This document shows positions 43,785 through 56,776 of a stretch of DNA of 64,000 bases, piece by piece (within the stretch, counting starts at the first letter, position 1; the number at the start of each line of letters is the position of its first letter). The notes under the pieces were generated by a model. The model did no database searches and was not told where the DNA came from. It saw only the letters and a list, made by a program, of their open reading frames with translations. Source of the stretch: Burkholderiales bacterium (GTDB lineage Bacteria > Pseudomonadota > Gammaproteobacteria > Burkholderiales > UBA11063). The stretch is taken from NCBI GenBank assembly GCA_020697255.1, contig JAJFBE010000008.1, forward strand, positions 1-64,000, in the 5' to 3' direction. The translations under genes and the position numbers were made by a program.

Positions 43785-44219
43785 CTAGTGATTAACATGT
43801 TTTCTTATATAATCTAATGCCTTTAGCTGTGCAATTGCAACATCCAGTGCTGCCTGAGCTTTTGCAACGTCGAGAGTTTGCGACGAATCAGAATGTTTTA
43901 TTCTGGCTAGCGCTGCCTCATGTTCAGCAATTAAACGCTCTTCATCTAATTTTTCAGTACGCTCAACAATATCTGCCAAAATAGTTGCATGGTTGTCCTG
44001 AATTTCAAGAAAACCTCCAGAAACCGCATAAATTAGCTGATATTTTTCATTCGGCACCTGTAATCTTAAAACCCCTGGTTTTAGTTTACAAATTAATGGG
44101 ATATGATTTGGATAAATACCTATTTCACCATCACTGGCCGTTGCTACAAAATGCTCCACATCACCAGAAAAGATTTGATGTTCTGAATCAACTAAATCAA
44201 GTCGCATCAATTTTACCAT
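43785..44219 (-). CDS. atpC: ATP synthase epsilon subunit
   Basis: The 144-residue central-stalk subunit that couples rotation and inhibits hydrolysis. The N-terminal beta sandwich is clear (MRLDLVDSEHQIFSGDVEHF; GEIGIYPNHIPLICKLKPG), and the two-helix C-terminal domain follows (DEERLIAEHEAALARIK). It ends the atp operon, 15 bases after atpD. Confidence 0.95.
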   Translation of the reverse strand: MVKLMRLDLVDSEHQIFSGDVEHFVATASDGEIGIYPNHIPLICKLKPGVLRLQVPNEKYQLIYAVSGGFLEIQDNHATILADIVERTEKLDEERLIAEHEAALARIKHSDSSQTLDVAKAQAALDVAIAQLKALDYIRKHVNH

Positions 44220-44234
44220 GGTTATTTCCGATTC

Positions 44235-45635
<1,401 letters not shown>

Positions 45636-45659
45636 CTATAAATTCCCTCACCGGAGGTG

Positions 45660-46532
45660 TTAAACTGCCGCACTACCAGCTACGATTTCAGCTAATTCTT
45701 TAGTAATTGAAGCCTGACGTGATTTGTTATAACTTAAACGCAAATTATTAATTGCACTTCCTGCATTATCTGTTGCCGCTTTCATCGCAACCATACGAGA
45801 AGCCTGCTCTGAGGCCATATTATCAGCCAAACATTGATATACAACTGATTCAATATAGCGACGAACCAGTTCATCCAATACTTCAATTTCAGATGGTTCG
45901 TATATATAATCCCAAGGCATCTCATTTTTTAGCTTTAAGTCACGCTCAGTCAACGGCAATAGTTGCTCAACGGTTGCCTGCTGTTTCATAGTGTTTACAA
46001 AATGGGTGTACACTACATAAACCGCGTCTAATTTACCATCATGAAACCCCTGAAGCATTGCAGACAATGGTCCTATGATTTGCTCCATCTTCGGCACATC
46101 ACCAAGCGCAACTGCTGAACCACTTACCATAAGTTTTAATCTATTAGCAGCTACCAAGCCTTTTTGTCCTAATGCACAAACTTCAACTTCAACGCTGTTT
46201 TGCTGTAATTGCCGGATATGCTCAAGAAACACCTTTATGGCATTGGCGTTCAAGCCGCCACATAAGCCTTTATCGGAAGTTATCAATATTATCCCCGCAC
46301 GCTCAATCTTTTCCGGATTGCGCAAAAAAGGAATAATATTTTTTGAGGACTGGTTTACTTGCGCCAAATGCGCCATCACCCGCCGGATATTATCAGCATA
46401 AGGCCTGGCTGAACGCATTCTTTCCTGTGTCTTACGCATTTTGGATGTTGAAACCATCTGCATCGCCCGGGTAATTTTTTGCGTATTTTGTACACTTTTT
46501 ATTTTACTGCGAATTTCTTTTCCTGCAGCCAT
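45660..46532 (-). CDS. atpG: ATP synthase gamma subunit
   Basis: The 290-residue rotor shaft. The conserved start EIRSKIKSVQNTQKITRAMQ and end ASRMVAMKAATDNAGSAINN form the coiled coil inside the F1 ring, with the Rossmann-like middle (ILITSDKGLCGGLNANAIK). Order and spacing (20 bases after atpA) are standard. Confidence 0.96.
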   Translation of the reverse strand: MAAGKEIRSKIKSVQNTQKITRAMQMVSTSKMRKTQERMRSARPYADNIRRVMAHLAQVNQSSKNIIPFLRNPEKIERAGIILITSDKGLCGGLNANAIKVFLEHIRQLQQNSVEVEVCALGQKGLVAANRLKLMVSGSAVALGDVPKMEQIIGPLSAMLQGFHDGKLDAVYVVYTHFVNTMKQQATVEQLLPLTERDLKLKNEMPWDYIYEPSEIEVLDELVRRYIESVVYQCLADNMASEQASRMVAMKAATDNAGSAINNLRLSYNKSRQASITKELAEIVAGSAAV

Positions 46533-46552
46533 TTAAAACCTCAAATATCTGC

Positions 46553-48097
46553 TTAGTTTGCAACAAAAATTGATTTAAATTCAGTCAATGCTGATTTGAT
46601 AATTGCTTCATCAGCTGATGCCAGTTCACCGCTTTTATCAATATTTTCTAACACCTGCGGATGATTCGCCCGCATATATGCTAAAAATGATGATTCAAAT
46701 GCTAATGCACTATTAACCGGGACGTCTGAATAATAACCATTATTAGCCGCGTACAAAGTCAAAGACATTTCGGCAACACTTAGTGGTGAAAATTGTTTTT
46801 GTTTCATTAATTCAGTTACAATCTGTCCATGAGCCAGTTGTTTCCTGGTTGCTTCATCTAAATCGGAAGCAAACTGTGCAAATGCAGCCAATTCACGATA
46901 CTGTGCCAATGAAATACGAATGCTACCAACTAATTTTTTAATTACTTTAGTTTGTGCTGCACCACCCACCCGAGATACCGAAATACCTGGGTTAATCGCC
47001 GGACGAATACCTGAATTGAATAAATCAGTTTCTAAGAAAATTTGTCCATCTGTAATTGAAATTACGTTAGTAGGTACAAATGCCGATACATCACCTGCCT
47101 GAGTTTCGATAATTGGCAATGCCGTTAATGAACCGGTCTTGCCTTTAACTTCACCATTGGTAAATTTTTCAACATATTCTGCATTTACTCGTGCTGCACG
47201 TTCTAATAAACGAGAATGTAGATAAAATACATCCCCTGGATAAGCTTCACGACCTGGTGGTCTACGTAATAACAAAGAAATCTGGCGATATGCAACAGCT
47301 TGTTTTGATAGATCATCATAAATAATTAATGCATCTTCACCACGATCACGGAAATATTCACCCATAGTACAACCGGCATAAGGTGCAATAAATTGTAATG
47401 CTGCAGACTCGGATGCTGATGCGGCTACAACTATAGTATGCCCTAAAGCCCCATGCTCTTCAAGTTTTCTTACCACATTAGCAATAGAAGAGGCTTTTTG
47501 TCCGATTGCAACATAGATACAAGTAATACCTGTACCTTTTTGATTAATAATTGCGTCCACTGCAACAGCAGTTTTACCAGTTTGTCTATCACCGATAATT
47601 AACTCACGCTGACCACGGCCAATTGGAACCATTGAATCAATAGCTTTTAAACCTGTTTGTAATGGTTGAGATACAGACTGACGCGCGATAACGCCTGGTG
47701 CAACTTTTTCTACCGGAGCAGTTAGCTTGGCATTAACCGGGCCTTTTCCATCAATTGGCCGACCTAAAGCATCAACTACACGGCCAATTAACTCTCGGCC
47801 TACCGGTACTTCCAAAATACGCCCGGTACAAGAAACTTCATCACCTTCTGCAATATGCTCATAATCACCCAAAATCACAGCACCAACACAATCACGCTCC
47901 AAGTTCATGGCCATACCATATACGTTACCTGGAAATAATATCATTTCACCTTGCATAACATCTGATAAACCATATATACGTACAATACCATCAGCAACTG
48001 AAACAACTATACCTTTGGTTCTATAATCTGAACCCTCTTTGGTTGCCTCAATTTTTGATAGAATAATATCACTAATTTCCGACGGATTTAAATGCAT
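46553..48097 (-). CDS. atpA: ATP synthase alpha subunit
   Basis: The 514-residue non-catalytic nucleotide-binding F1 subunit. Motifs include the P-loop [48 protein letters not shown], the alpha signature [17 protein letters not shown] and the arginine finger in that loop. It starts nine bases after atpH. Confidence 0.97.
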   Translation of the reverse strand: MHLNPSEISDIILSKIEATKEGSDYRTKGIVVSVADGIVRIYGLSDVMQGEMILFPGNVYGMAMNLERDCVGAVILGDYEHIAEGDEVSCTGRILEVPVGRELIGRVVDALGRPIDGKGPVNAKLTAPVEKVAPGVIARQSVSQPLQTGLKAIDSMVPIGRGQRELIIGDRQTGKTAVAVDAIINQKGTGITCIYVAIGQKASSIANVVRKLEEHGALGHTIVVAASASESAALQFIAPYAGCTMGEYFRDRGEDALIIYDDLSKQAVAYRQISLLLRRPPGREAYPGDVFYLHSRLLERAARVNAEYVEKFTNGEVKGKTGSLTALPIIETQAGDVSAFVPTNVISITDGQIFLETDLFNSGIRPAINPGISVSRVGGAAQTKVIKKLVGSIRISLAQYRELAAFAQFASDLDEATRKQLAHGQIVTELMKQKQFSPLSVAEMSLTLYAANNGYYSDVPVNSALAFESSFLAYMRANHPQVLENIDKSGELASADEAIIKSALTEFKSIFVAN

Positions 48098-48106
48098 GAA
48101 CCACCT

Positions 48107-48640
48107 CTATTGTATAATTTGAGCAGCCATTTTGCTAAGGCTACTCTTAACTGATGCATCAATAACTTTGTCATTTATAAGTATTTTGATGCCACCTATT
48201 AGCTCTGATTGTACTTCCACAGAAGCTACAATTTTTCGACCAAATTTCTTGCTTAATTGCTGTTCAATCTCAGTTTTATCTTTCTCATCCATTGGAAAAG
48301 CCGACAAAATAACAGCCTTAGAAGTATTTTGTTCATCTTGTGCCATTTTCTCGAACAAGATAAAAATATCGCCAAGTAACGTAAGACGGTTATTTTCCTG
48401 TAGAATTGTTAAAAAATTAGCTAATAACTTGTTTGGACTTTTGGTAAGACCCACTAAAGTTGCTGTAATATCGCTAGCAGAAATTTTGGGATTATCAATT
48501 AAATTAATAAAATCCTTGCTCTTTACAGCTTGCGCTAAAATAGATAAATCCTCTAACCAGCTATCAATATTATTATGTGATTTTGCCAATGCAAATACTG
48601 CATTGGCATAAGGATGAGCTAAGGAACTGGTATCTGCCAT
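48107..48640 (-). CDS. atpH: ATP synthase delta subunit
   Basis: The 177-residue OSCP-type stator protein joining b to F1. It has the N-terminal helical domain (SSLAHPYANAVFALAKSHNN) and the C-terminal signature EVQSELIGGIKILINDKVID. It lies five bases after atpF. Confidence 0.95.
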   Translation of the reverse strand: MADTSSLAHPYANAVFALAKSHNNIDSWLEDLSILAQAVKSKDFINLIDNPKISASDITATLVGLTKSPNKLLANFLTILQENNRLTLLGDIFILFEKMAQDEQNTSKAVILSAFPMDEKDKTEIEQQLSKKFGRKIVASVEVQSELIGGIKILINDKVIDASVKSSLSKMAAQIIQ

Positions 48641-48645
48641 AATAA

Positions 48646-49116
48646 TTATAACTCCGCCTTAATACTTGCCAATAATGCCTGATGGCGGCCTTGGTCAATC
48701 TCAACCTTTAATATCTGCTCAGCTCCCTTAACTACCAAAGCTCCTACACGCATGCGTAATTGCTCTTTAGCGCGCATAATTTCTTGCTCAAGCTGGGCCT
48801 TGGCATCACTGTGAATCTTTTCACATTCTTTTACCGCACGTTCTTTTGCCTCACTAATTATTTGATCAGAACGACGCTCAGCATTGCTCATGATTTCGGT
48901 TGCGCGCAATTGTACATGCTTTAACTCTTCTTCAATTTTAGACTTTGCAGCAGTTAATTCTTGCTTGCCTTTTTCTGCAGCAGCCAAACCATCAGCAATT
49001 TTCTTTGCGCGCTCTTCCATCATGTTGTTCAATGGCGGCCATACAAATTTCATTGTAAAAAGTACTAAGATGGCAAAAGTTATTGCCTGTCCTAGTAATG
49101 TTGCGTTAATTTCCAC
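48646..49116 (-). CDS. atpF: ATP synthase b subunit
   Basis: The 156-residue stator stalk. One N-terminal membrane helix ([20 protein letters not shown], then FVWPPL) is followed by a long charged coiled coil with many Ala, Glu, Lys and Gln. It lies between atpE and atpH as usual. Confidence 0.95.
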   Translation of the reverse strand: MEINATLLGQAITFAILVLFTMKFVWPPLNNMMEERAKKIADGLAAAEKGKQELTAAKSKIEEELKHVQLRATEIMSNAERRSDQIISEAKERAVKECEKIHSDAKAQLEQEIMRAKEQLRMRVGALVVKGAEQILKVEIDQGRHQALLASIKAEL

Positions 49117-49151
49117 ACTAAACCCCTTGTAACGTTATAAACAGCTAATTG

Positions 49152-49439
<288 letters not shown>

Positions 49440-49498
49440 TTACGAACCCCTATAAAATAAAAAATAAAAACAAAGTGCAAAAAAATCACGTACAACAG

Positions 49499-50278
<780 letters not shown>

Positions 50279-50301
50279 CTATGTATATAAACCTCAAAGA
50301 G

Positions 50302-50694
50302 CTAAGTAATAATTAAACTTATCCAATATCCGGATAAAGCTGCAATATACGCTGATAATAACGCAATATAGTTGCACTGTCTATAAACCAGCACCACCAC
50401 AGCAAAAAGCAATAAATTCAGTATAAACCGACTAATCATTGCTTTTTTATGTCGTGCATATGCAACATTTGGTGCTACAACCAAACTATCACCAAAAGCA
50501 ATTTTTGCCCCGATAAGAGTTGATATAAGCGCTATGAATAACCCAACTATCCCACTTAATAAAGCATTCATACTACGAGTATGTACTGCAATGATAATCG
50601 CGGCTAATAACCCCATAACAGACTGAACCATAACCAATCTATACATGATCTTTATGTGTTTGCGGCTATTTTTCATAGGACGGGATTGTATCAT
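50302..50694 (-). CDS. atpI: ATP synthase assembly protein I
   Basis: A 130-residue four-helix membrane protein heading the atp operon. It assists c-ring assembly or Mg2+/Ca2+ handling in other bacteria. Recognised by position, size and the helix pattern ([36 protein letters not shown]). A second start is possible at 50676. It is divergent from miaB with about 57 bases between starts, where both promoters must overlap. Confidence 0.85.
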   Translation of the reverse strand: MIQSRPMKNSRKHIKIMYRLVMVQSVMGLLAAIIIAVHTRSMNALLSGIVGLFIALISTLIGAKIAFGDSLVVAPNVAYARHKKAMISRFILNLLLFAVVVLVYRQCNYIALLSAYIAALSGYWISLIIT

Positions 50695-50751
50695 ATTTGT
50701 CCCAGCACTATGTTAAAATATTGTCATAAAATTATGATTCAGAGGTTCTTT

Positions 50752-52086
50752 GTGGAAAAAAAACTATTTATTAAAACTTACGGGTGCCAAATGAACGAGT
50801 ACGACTCGGACAAAATGGCTGATTTACTTAAAAATTTTGAGGGCTATGAAAAAACTAATAATCCTGAAGATGCCTCAGTAATTTTATTTAACACATGCTC
50901 TATTCGTGAAAAAGCCCAGGAAAAAGTGTTTTCCGACCTGGGACGTGTTCGCCATATTAAGCAACAAAACCCGGATGTAATTATCGGAGTTGGCGGCTGT
51001 GTTGCATCTCAAGAGGGGGATGTTATTGTTAAGCGTGCACCATATGTGGATATTGTTTTTGGCCCACAAACGCTACACCGTATTCCACACTTAATTACAC
51101 AAAAACGTCAAAGCGGAAAATCCCAGGTAGATATTAGTTTCCCCGAAATTGAAAAGTTTGATAATTTACCCAAGCCAAATATAGAAGGGGCAAGCGCCTA
51201 TGTATCCATAATGGAAGGCTGCTCCAAATACTGCTCGTACTGCGTGGTACCATATACTAGGGGTGAAGAAATTTCCCGCCCATTCAATGATGTGCTGGCA
51301 GAAGTTACAGCTTTAGCCAATAATGGAGTAAAGGAAATACATCTTTTAGGCCAAAATGTAAATGCTTATCGTGGAATTATGCCAGATGATGATATCGCCG
51401 ATTTTGCATTACTACTTGAATACGTTCACGAAGTTCCGGGTATTGAACGAATTCGTTATACCACGTCGCATCCCAGCGAAATGAATGCACGAATTATTGA
51501 TTGTTATGCCAGATTACCTAAATTAGTTTCCCATTTACACCTACCGGTACAAAGCGGCTCTGATAAAATTTTGGCCGCAATGAAACGAGGTTACACTGCT
51601 TTGGAATATAAATCAATAATTCGTAAAATCAGGGCTCACCGGCCAAATATTTCTTTTTCTTCAGATTTTATCGTTGGCTTTCCCGGTGAAACTGAAGCTG
51701 ATTTCGAAAAAACTATGCAACTCATTGAAAGTGTTGGTTATGATACCAGCTTCAGTTTTATTTTTTCACCGCGCCCCGGCACTCCGGCAGCAGAAATTAA
51801 AGATGATACTGATCAATCCGTTAAGTTAAGGCGCCTACAGCGCTTACAAAAACGCGTTGAAGAGATGGCACGCGAAATTAGTAATAACATGGTTGGTACC
51901 GTACAAAAAGTATTGGTTGATGGTAGGTCAAAGCGAAATAGTGAAGAATTAACCGGACGGACTGAAAATTTTAAAACGGTAAATTTTGCTGGCAGTGAAC
52001 GTTTGATTAACCAAATAGTTGAAGTTAAAATTGTAGAAGCACTGGCCAACAGCCTACGTGGAGAAATAGTTACTCTGCCATATTAA
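50752..52086 (+). CDS. miaB: MiaB, tRNA-2-methylthio-N6-isopentenyladenosine synthase
   Basis: A 444-residue radical SAM methylthiotransferase that modifies A37 of tRNAs reading UNN codons. I start at GTG 50752, after AGAGG, so the protein begins [20 protein letters not shown] as in E. coli; longer in-frame starts exist at 50656 and 50734. The N-terminal cluster cysteines ([21 protein letters not shown]), the radical [11 protein letters not shown] motif and a C-terminal TRAM domain (about 380-440) are all present. Confidence 0.95.
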   Translation: MEKKLFIKTYGCQMNEYDSDKMADLLKNFEGYEKTNNPEDASVILFNTCSIREKAQEKVFSDLGRVRHIKQQNPDVIIGVGGCVASQEGDVIVKRAPYVDIVFGPQTLHRIPHLITQKRQSGKSQVDISFPEIEKFDNLPKPNIEGASAYVSIMEGCSKYCSYCVVPYTRGEEISRPFNDVLAEVTALANNGVKEIHLLGQNVNAYRGIMPDDDIADFALLLEYVHEVPGIERIRYTTSHPSEMNARIIDCYARLPKLVSHLHLPVQSGSDKILAAMKRGYTALEYKSIIRKIRAHRPNISFSSDFIVGFPGETEADFEKTMQLIESVGYDTSFSFIFSPRPGTPAAEIKDDTDQSVKLRRLQRLQKRVEEMAREISNNMVGTVQKVLVDGRSKRNSEELTGRTENFKTVNFAGSERLINQIVEVKIVEALANSLRGEIVTLPY

Positions 52087-52162
52087 AGCTACAATATTGC
52101 GCATCGCTTATTGCCTATATATATTATAGGCGGCTTCGCTCTTTGCTGCATTGTAACTTTAA
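52083..52162 (+). terminator. long hairpin after miaB
   Basis: Outer arms TTAAAGCTACAAT (52083-52095) and ATTGTAACTTTAA (52150-52162) pair with one mismatch. An inner stem GCCTATA/TATAGGC lies at 52113-52131. There is no strong T-run after it, so it may act as a terminator or as a processing/stability structure. Confidence 0.5.
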
Positions 52163-52210
52163 TCTGTTTGAGTAACTTATTATAATTTTATTTTTTATAG
52201 TGGAGAATAG

Positions 52211-53164
52211 ATGCAGACAAATAAAATTTGTTTTGATGTGGAAAATAGCAAAATTTTATCAATTTTATGTGGTCCGATGGATGAACATATCCGTCAAATT
52301 GCTAATCATTGCGAAGTAGATATAAATCGCCATGGCGAATGTTTCCAAGTCAGGGGGCACAATTTTGCAACAGCTATTGATTATCTAAAACACTTTTATG
52401 ATCTGGCAAAAAAGAAAGATTTAACCACCGAAGATATTCAATTAGGCTTAGTTGAAAAAAAGCACGATATTTTAAGTGCGCTTAGCGAAAATGCTCCTAC
52501 TTTCCGCTCCAGGCATGGCGAAGTTCATGGCCGTACAGTTAATCAAAATACCTATATTCAGGCAATTTTAGATAATGATATCGTCTTTGGTATCGGACCA
52601 GCCGGAACTGGAAAAACTTATCTTGCGGTTGCCGCCGCCGTAGATTCATTTGAACGCGAAACAATAAATCGTATAGTTTTGGTCCGCCCGGCTGTTGAAG
52701 CTGGTGAAAAACTAGGGTTTTTGCCCGGCGATCTGGCCCAGAAGGTTGACCCATACTTACGCCCATTATATGATGCATTATATGATCTGATGGGTTTTGA
52801 AAAAGTTGCCAAATTATTTGAAAAGCATTTAATTGAAATTGCACCTCTTGCATTTATGCGCGGACGCACTTTAAATAATTCATTTATTATTCTGGATGAA
52901 GCACAAAATACCACACCGGAACAAATGAAAATGTTCCTAACCAGGATTGGCTTTGGTTCCAAAGCAGTAATCACGGGCGATTTAACCCAAATTGATTTGG
53001 ATCGCAAACAAAAAAGCGGCCTGATTGAGGTAGAAAATCTCTTGCATAAAATTCGCGGAATTCATTTTCATCATTTTACTAAAATGGATGTGGTTCGTCA
53101 CCCATTGGTACAAAAAATCGTTGAAGCCTACGAAGACATACCTGTTCATAGCCGTCATATGTAA
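52211..53164 (+). CDS. ybeZ: PhoH-like (PhoL/YbeZ) ATPase
   Basis: A 317-residue PhoH-family P-loop ATPase linked to RNA metabolism and ribosome maturation. An N-terminal KH-like segment (about 15-75) precedes Walker A (FGIGPAGTGKTYLAVAAAV), VRPAVEAGEKLGFLPGDL, Walker B (FIILDEAQNTTPEQMKMFLT) and ITGDLTQIDL. In many proteobacteria miaB-ybeZ-ybeY form one operon; here ybeY does not follow, and a terminator and an unrelated secreted protein come next. Confidence 0.92.
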   Translation: MQTNKICFDVENSKILSILCGPMDEHIRQIANHCEVDINRHGECFQVRGHNFATAIDYLKHFYDLAKKKDLTTEDIQLGLVEKKHDILSALSENAPTFRSRHGEVHGRTVNQNTYIQAILDNDIVFGIGPAGTGKTYLAVAAAVDSFERETINRIVLVRPAVEAGEKLGFLPGDLAQKVDPYLRPLYDALYDLMGFEKVAKLFEKHLIEIAPLAFMRGRTLNNSFIILDEAQNTTPEQMKMFLTRIGFGSKAVITGDLTQIDLDRKQKSGLIEVENLLHKIRGIHFHHFTKMDVVRHPLVQKIVEAYEDIPVHSRHM

Positions 53165-53168
53165 TGTT

Positions 53169-53250
53169 AAATCCCCATTGGCACGGGGATTTACAATATC
53201 ATGGGGATGAAAAATATTCCTAAATACGGAAATTCCGTATTTCTTTTTTG
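53169..53250 (+). terminator. two hairpins after phoH, second with T-run
   Basis: AAATCCCC/GGGGATTT (53169-53192) forms a first hairpin. AAATACGGAA/TTCCGTATTT (53222-53242) forms a second, followed on the plus strand by TTCTTTTTT, a standard rho-independent terminator. Confidence 0.8.
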
Positions 53251-53300
53251 TTATAAGACACATATAATAATTATAACTAAATAACATTAAAGGAACAAAA

Positions 53301-53822
53301 ATGAAGTCATTCAAATATTTATACATTTTATCTACTGCATTATTCTTAAGCCTATCCTTTTTTGCTGAAATAGCAAATGCAAACCCTCAATACGTTTATG
53401 CTACTGTATCTAAATATTTAAAAAAGAATAGGCAATATTGCCAAATAGAGATTAATCTTTGGTGGAGAGATACTCCGGTATTAAACTCAATTTTTGGTAG
53501 ACCATCTGAAGTCTCTAAATTATCCTTTATGAATGGCACGAATGCTATCTCAAACGAAGTATGGAGTATTAAAAAAGACACTGTATCTGATGATAAATGG
53601 ATTATCAATGCTTATGGATTTGATCAGGAAACTGTAACTGGCAAAGTAATATCAACAGAAAATAATGACTCTTATTATATAAAAGCAAAAGATAGTTTAG
53701 AAAACTATAGGACTCTTCTTCATCAAGGTTATGTTGAAGCACCGGTTCCTATTGATGAAGATGAGTATCCAAACACCTCAGATACAGCCGGAGTAAAAAG
53801 AAATACCTGCAGCATATCATAA
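53301..53822 (+). CDS. secreted hypothetical protein
   Basis: A 173-residue protein with a signal peptide ending IANA (cleavage about residue 27) and AAAGGA before the ATG. The mature part contains NLWWRDTPVLNSIFGRPSEV and IINAYGFDQETVTGKVIS and ends in an acidic stretch with a terminal Cys (RNTCSIS). No family recognised. It follows the phoH terminator and is convergent with the RlpA-like gene. Confidence 0.65.
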   Translation: MKSFKYLYILSTALFLSLSFFAEIANANPQYVYATVSKYLKKNRQYCQIEINLWWRDTPVLNSIFGRPSEVSKLSFMNGTNAISNEVWSIKKDTVSDDKWIINAYGFDQETVTGKVISTENNDSYYIKAKDSLENYRTLLHQGYVEAPVPIDEDEYPNTSDTAGVKRNTCSIS

Positions 53823-53847
53823 CTGGCAATATTTCGAGATAAGCACA

Positions 53848-54363
53848 TTAGCCCTGAGCGCCGCTATCACCGTCCTCAACCTGGAGGTAGCGTTTGTTTT
53901 CTTCAAATTCTTCGTCGCTTACCCGGGTTAGCTCAACCCTGGTTAAGCCCCGACGATGCATCCCCAGATATTTGGCAGCTGCTACAGTTAAATCAATAAC
54001 CCGTCCTTGTCTTGGCATCCGATCCCGCACTTCGACATAAATAGTCCGCCCATTAGCCAAATTAGTCACCATAAGCTTAGTTCCAAGTGGTAGAGTTGGA
54101 TGAGCTGCCGAATATACATCGTTAGTGTTAAATTTATAGCCATCGGCCATCTGGCGCCCCTGAAAACCGTCATTCTCGCCGTAAAAGCTAGCAGTACCAA
54201 CCATATAATCATGGCTACCGTGCTTCTTTTTATTATGCGCATGCTTATGTGTTGCTTTATGATGAGTATGTGCGTATGTATGAGAAATGTTGGCATTAGC
54301 CATATTCATTACCCCAATTGCCATAAACAGCATAAATAGTTGTGATAATCTGTATTGCATCAC
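53848..54363 (-). CDS. RlpA-like septal ring protein with His-rich linker
   Basis: A 171-residue exported protein. The double-psi beta-barrel of RlpA lytic transglycosylases is clear (GTASFYGENDGFQGRQMADG; YSAAHPTLPLGTKLMVTNL; VEVRDRMPRQGRVIDLTVAA), with the catalytic-type Asp in RDR and the conserved AAH. No SPOR domain follows. Between the signal peptide and the barrel is an unusual stretch with about eight His and many Lys (SHTYAHTHHKATHKHAHNKK), which could bind metal. Its start overlaps the end of trmL by four bases. Confidence 0.8.
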   Translation of the reverse strand: MMQYRLSQLFMLFMAIGVMNMANANISHTYAHTHHKATHKHAHNKKKHGSHDYMVGTASFYGENDGFQGRQMADGYKFNTNDVYSAAHPTLPLGTKLMVTNLANGRTIYVEVRDRMPRQGRVIDLTVAAAKYLGMHRRGLTRVELTRVSDEEFEENKRYLQVEDGDSGAQG

Positions 54364-54854
54364 AATCCTCCAATAAAACCTAATTTACTCCAGGCTCTAT
54401 AAACAACCACGGCCACACTATTGGAAAGATTTAAGCTTCTTTGTCCTTTTAGCATGGGTAATCGAAAAGTATTCTCCCGACCAACAGCATCTAATACTTT
54501 ATCTGGTAAGCCTTTTGTTTCAGAGCCAAACAATAAAACATCATCTGGTTTATAATCTATTTCGTGGTAATATTTATCGCCACAGGTTTCAATTGCTAAT
54601 ATCCTTCTACCCGAAAAATATTGATAACAGCTAAACCAGTCCTCGTGGACCGTTATATTAACATATTCATGGTAATCTAGTCCAGAGCGCCTCAACTTCC
54701 TATCTTGCAGAGGGAAACCCAAAGGCTTTACCAAATGTAGGCTGACTCCGGTATTGGCACATAGCCGGATAATGTTCCCGGTATTAGGCGGAATTTCCGG
54801 CTGAAATAAGATTATACTTAATGGAGTCTTCAATTCCATCAAAGATGTAGTCAT
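54360..54854 (-). CDS. trmL: tRNA (cytidine(34)-2'-O)-methyltransferase
   Basis: A 164-residue SPOUT-family enzyme methylating the wobble ribose of tRNA-Leu isoacceptors. The start at 54854 falls one base after the prmB stop. Motifs include IILFQPEIPPNTGNIIRLCA, LLFGSETKGLPDKVLDAV and RSLNLSNSVAVVVYRAW, which form the trefoil-knot SAM site. It is in the prmB-trmL-rlpA-like operon. Confidence 0.93.
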   Translation of the reverse strand: MTTSLMELKTPLSIILFQPEIPPNTGNIIRLCANTGVSLHLVKPLGFPLQDRKLRRSGLDYHEYVNITVHEDWFSCYQYFSGRRILAIETCGDKYYHEIDYKPDDVLLFGSETKGLPDKVLDAVGRENTFRLPMLKGQRSLNLSNSVAVVVYRAWSKLGFIGGL

Positions 54855-54855
54855 A

Positions 54856-55800
54856 TCATGCTTTTCGTTTTTTTGCAAAATACTCTTTCAAATCCGCCGC
54901 AGTTAAGACAAAAACAAAGCCTTGCTCATTTTCAGTATCTAGCCAGGCAAAATTTAGCCCCGGATAACGCTCCTCCAACTCCAGCCGGTTATCACCCATC
55001 TCAAGAAGTAAAATCCCAGCTCCAGTCAGATACATTGATGCATTTTTTAATATATTATCTACTAAAACCAAACCATCACCACCACCAGAGAGCGCTAAAT
55101 GCGGCTCATGCCGGTATTCTTCAGGCAAATTATCCATTCGGCTTTTATCCACATATGGCGGATTAGTTAAAATTAAATCAAATTTTCTTTTCTTAAGCTT
55201 AGCAAATAAATTGGATTGCTGTAATGTAATTCTATCCTGTAGCTCATACTTTGCTATATTCTGGCTAGCAACTTCTAACGCATCCGAGCTAATATCACTG
55301 GCTATCACTTCTGCATCAGGAAAACAATCTGCAGCAATAATTGCCAAAGAGCCATTGCCGGTGCATAAATCCAGGACATTATGAATTAATTCAGGATATT
55401 CTATCCATGCTTCAAGGCTGCCATTGACTAGAATCTCACCTAAATAAGAACGGGGGATTATTACTCGCTCATCTACGTAGAAAGAGTAGCCTAAAAAATG
55501 CGCCTCGTTGGTAATATATGGGGCCGGGAGGCGTTTAACCACACGGTTATGTAATACCTTTAATACTGCGGTTATTTCATCATCCAATAATTTGGCATCC
55601 AGATACGGATCTAACTGATCAAGTGGTAAATGTAGCGTATGTAGAATCAGGTATGACGCTTCATCATATGCATTATCAGTACCATGCCCAAAATATAAAT
55701 GATGTTTTTGAAACATGCTCACCGCAAAACGCAGCAAATCACGAATTGTGGATAGCTTTTTTGCTGCATGATTAAATACCTGTAATTTAAATATTGTCAT
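54856..55800 (-). CDS. prmB: ribosomal protein L3 glutamine methyltransferase
   Basis: A 314-residue N5-glutamine methyltransferase. Motif I is VLDLCTGNGSLAIIA and the catalytic NPPY motif is LILTNPPYVDKSRM. The N-terminal helical domain and YFGHGTDNAYDEASYLILHT match PrmB rather than PrmC. A terminator separates it from sucD upstream, so it has its own promoter. Confidence 0.9.
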   Translation of the reverse strand: MTIFKLQVFNHAAKKLSTIRDLLRFAVSMFQKHHLYFGHGTDNAYDEASYLILHTLHLPLDQLDPYLDAKLLDDEITAVLKVLHNRVVKRLPAPYITNEAHFLGYSFYVDERVIIPRSYLGEILVNGSLEAWIEYPELIHNVLDLCTGNGSLAIIAADCFPDAEVIASDISSDALEVASQNIAKYELQDRITLQQSNLFAKLKKRKFDLILTNPPYVDKSRMDNLPEEYRHEPHLALSGGGDGLVLVDNILKNASMYLTGAGILLLEMGDNRLELEERYPGLNFAWLDTENEQGFVFVLTAADLKEYFAKKRKA

Positions 55801-55810
55801 GATACCTCTA

Positions 55811-55838
55811 TAAAAAATAAGGGCTACTACAGTAGCCC
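55811..55838 (-). terminator. terminator after sucD
   Basis: The minus strand has a seven-base stem GGGCTAC/GTAGCCC (55821-55838) followed by TTATTTTTT, a good rho-independent terminator for sucCD. Confidence 0.8.
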
Positions 55839-55870
55839 AGATAATTTCTCAGGAGTTTTTGCAAGAATGC

Positions 55871-56755
55871 CTAGACCATTTTTTTGCTTTTTAGCAAGTC
55901 ATACATAGTCTTACCAATTTCTGCAGGAGAGCGGGTATAGGCAATTCCTGCCTTTTCAAAGGCTGCAAATTTTTCTTCAGCAGTCCCTTTGCCTCCGGAA
56001 ATAATGGCTCCAGCATGCCCCATCCGTTTGCCTTTTGGCGCGGTTACTCCAGCTATATAGCCTACAACCGGTTTAGTAACATGGGCTTTTACAAACTCTG
56101 CAGCCTCTTCTTCGGCAGTTCCGCCAATCTCACCGATCATAACAATTGCTTCAGTCTGTGGATCATCCTGAAAAAGCTTCAAAGCATCAATATGCGACGT
56201 TCCCGGAATAGGATCACCACCAATGCCGATACAAGTTGATTGTCCCAAACCTAATTTGGTTGTTTGCGCCACCGCTTCATAAGTAAGCGTTCCCGAACGC
56301 GACACAATACCAATCTTCCCAGGTAGATGGATATGCCCGGGCATAATACCAATTTTACATTCTCCCGGAGTAATAATACCCGGGCAATTTGGTCCAATAA
56401 TCCGTGTCTGGCTACTTTCGGCATAGCGTTTTAATTTTAACATATCCAGTGTTGGCACACCTTCTGTTATGATCACCACCAATGGAATTCCGGCATCGAT
56501 TGCTTCAACCACTGAATCAAGCACAAATGGAGCAGGAACATAAATTACTGATGCATCCGCGCCGGTCTCACGCACCGCTTCAGATACGGTATTAAAAACC
56601 GGTAAATCTAAGTGGACGCTGCCACCTTTGCCCGGGGTCACCCCGCCTACAACTTTAGTTCCATAGGCAATTGCCTGTTCCGAATGGAAAGTACCGTTTT
56701 TACCTGTAAAACCTTGCACTAAAACTTTGGTATTCTTATTAACCAAGACGCTCAT
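55871..56755 (-). CDS. sucD: succinyl-CoA synthetase alpha subunit
   Basis: The 294-residue subunit carrying the CoA site and the phosphohistidine. The CoA-binding start [20 protein letters not shown], the IGPNCPG motif, [11 protein letters not shown] and the active-site loop [20 protein letters not shown] are all present. It lies 21 bases after sucC. Confidence 0.96.
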   Translation of the reverse strand: MSVLVNKNTKVLVQGFTGKNGTFHSEQAIAYGTKVVGGVTPGKGGSVHLDLPVFNTVSEAVRETGADASVIYVPAPFVLDSVVEAIDAGIPLVVIITEGVPTLDMLKLKRYAESSQTRIIGPNCPGIITPGECKIGIMPGHIHLPGKIGIVSRSGTLTYEAVAQTTKLGLGQSTCIGIGGDPIPGTSHIDALKLFQDDPQTEAIVMIGEIGGTAEEEAAEFVKAHVTKPVVGYIAGVTAPKGKRMGHAGAIISGGKGTAEEKFAAFEKAGIAYTRSPAEIGKTMYDLLKSKKMV

Positions 56756-56776
56756 TTATCTAATCCTTAAAATTTC

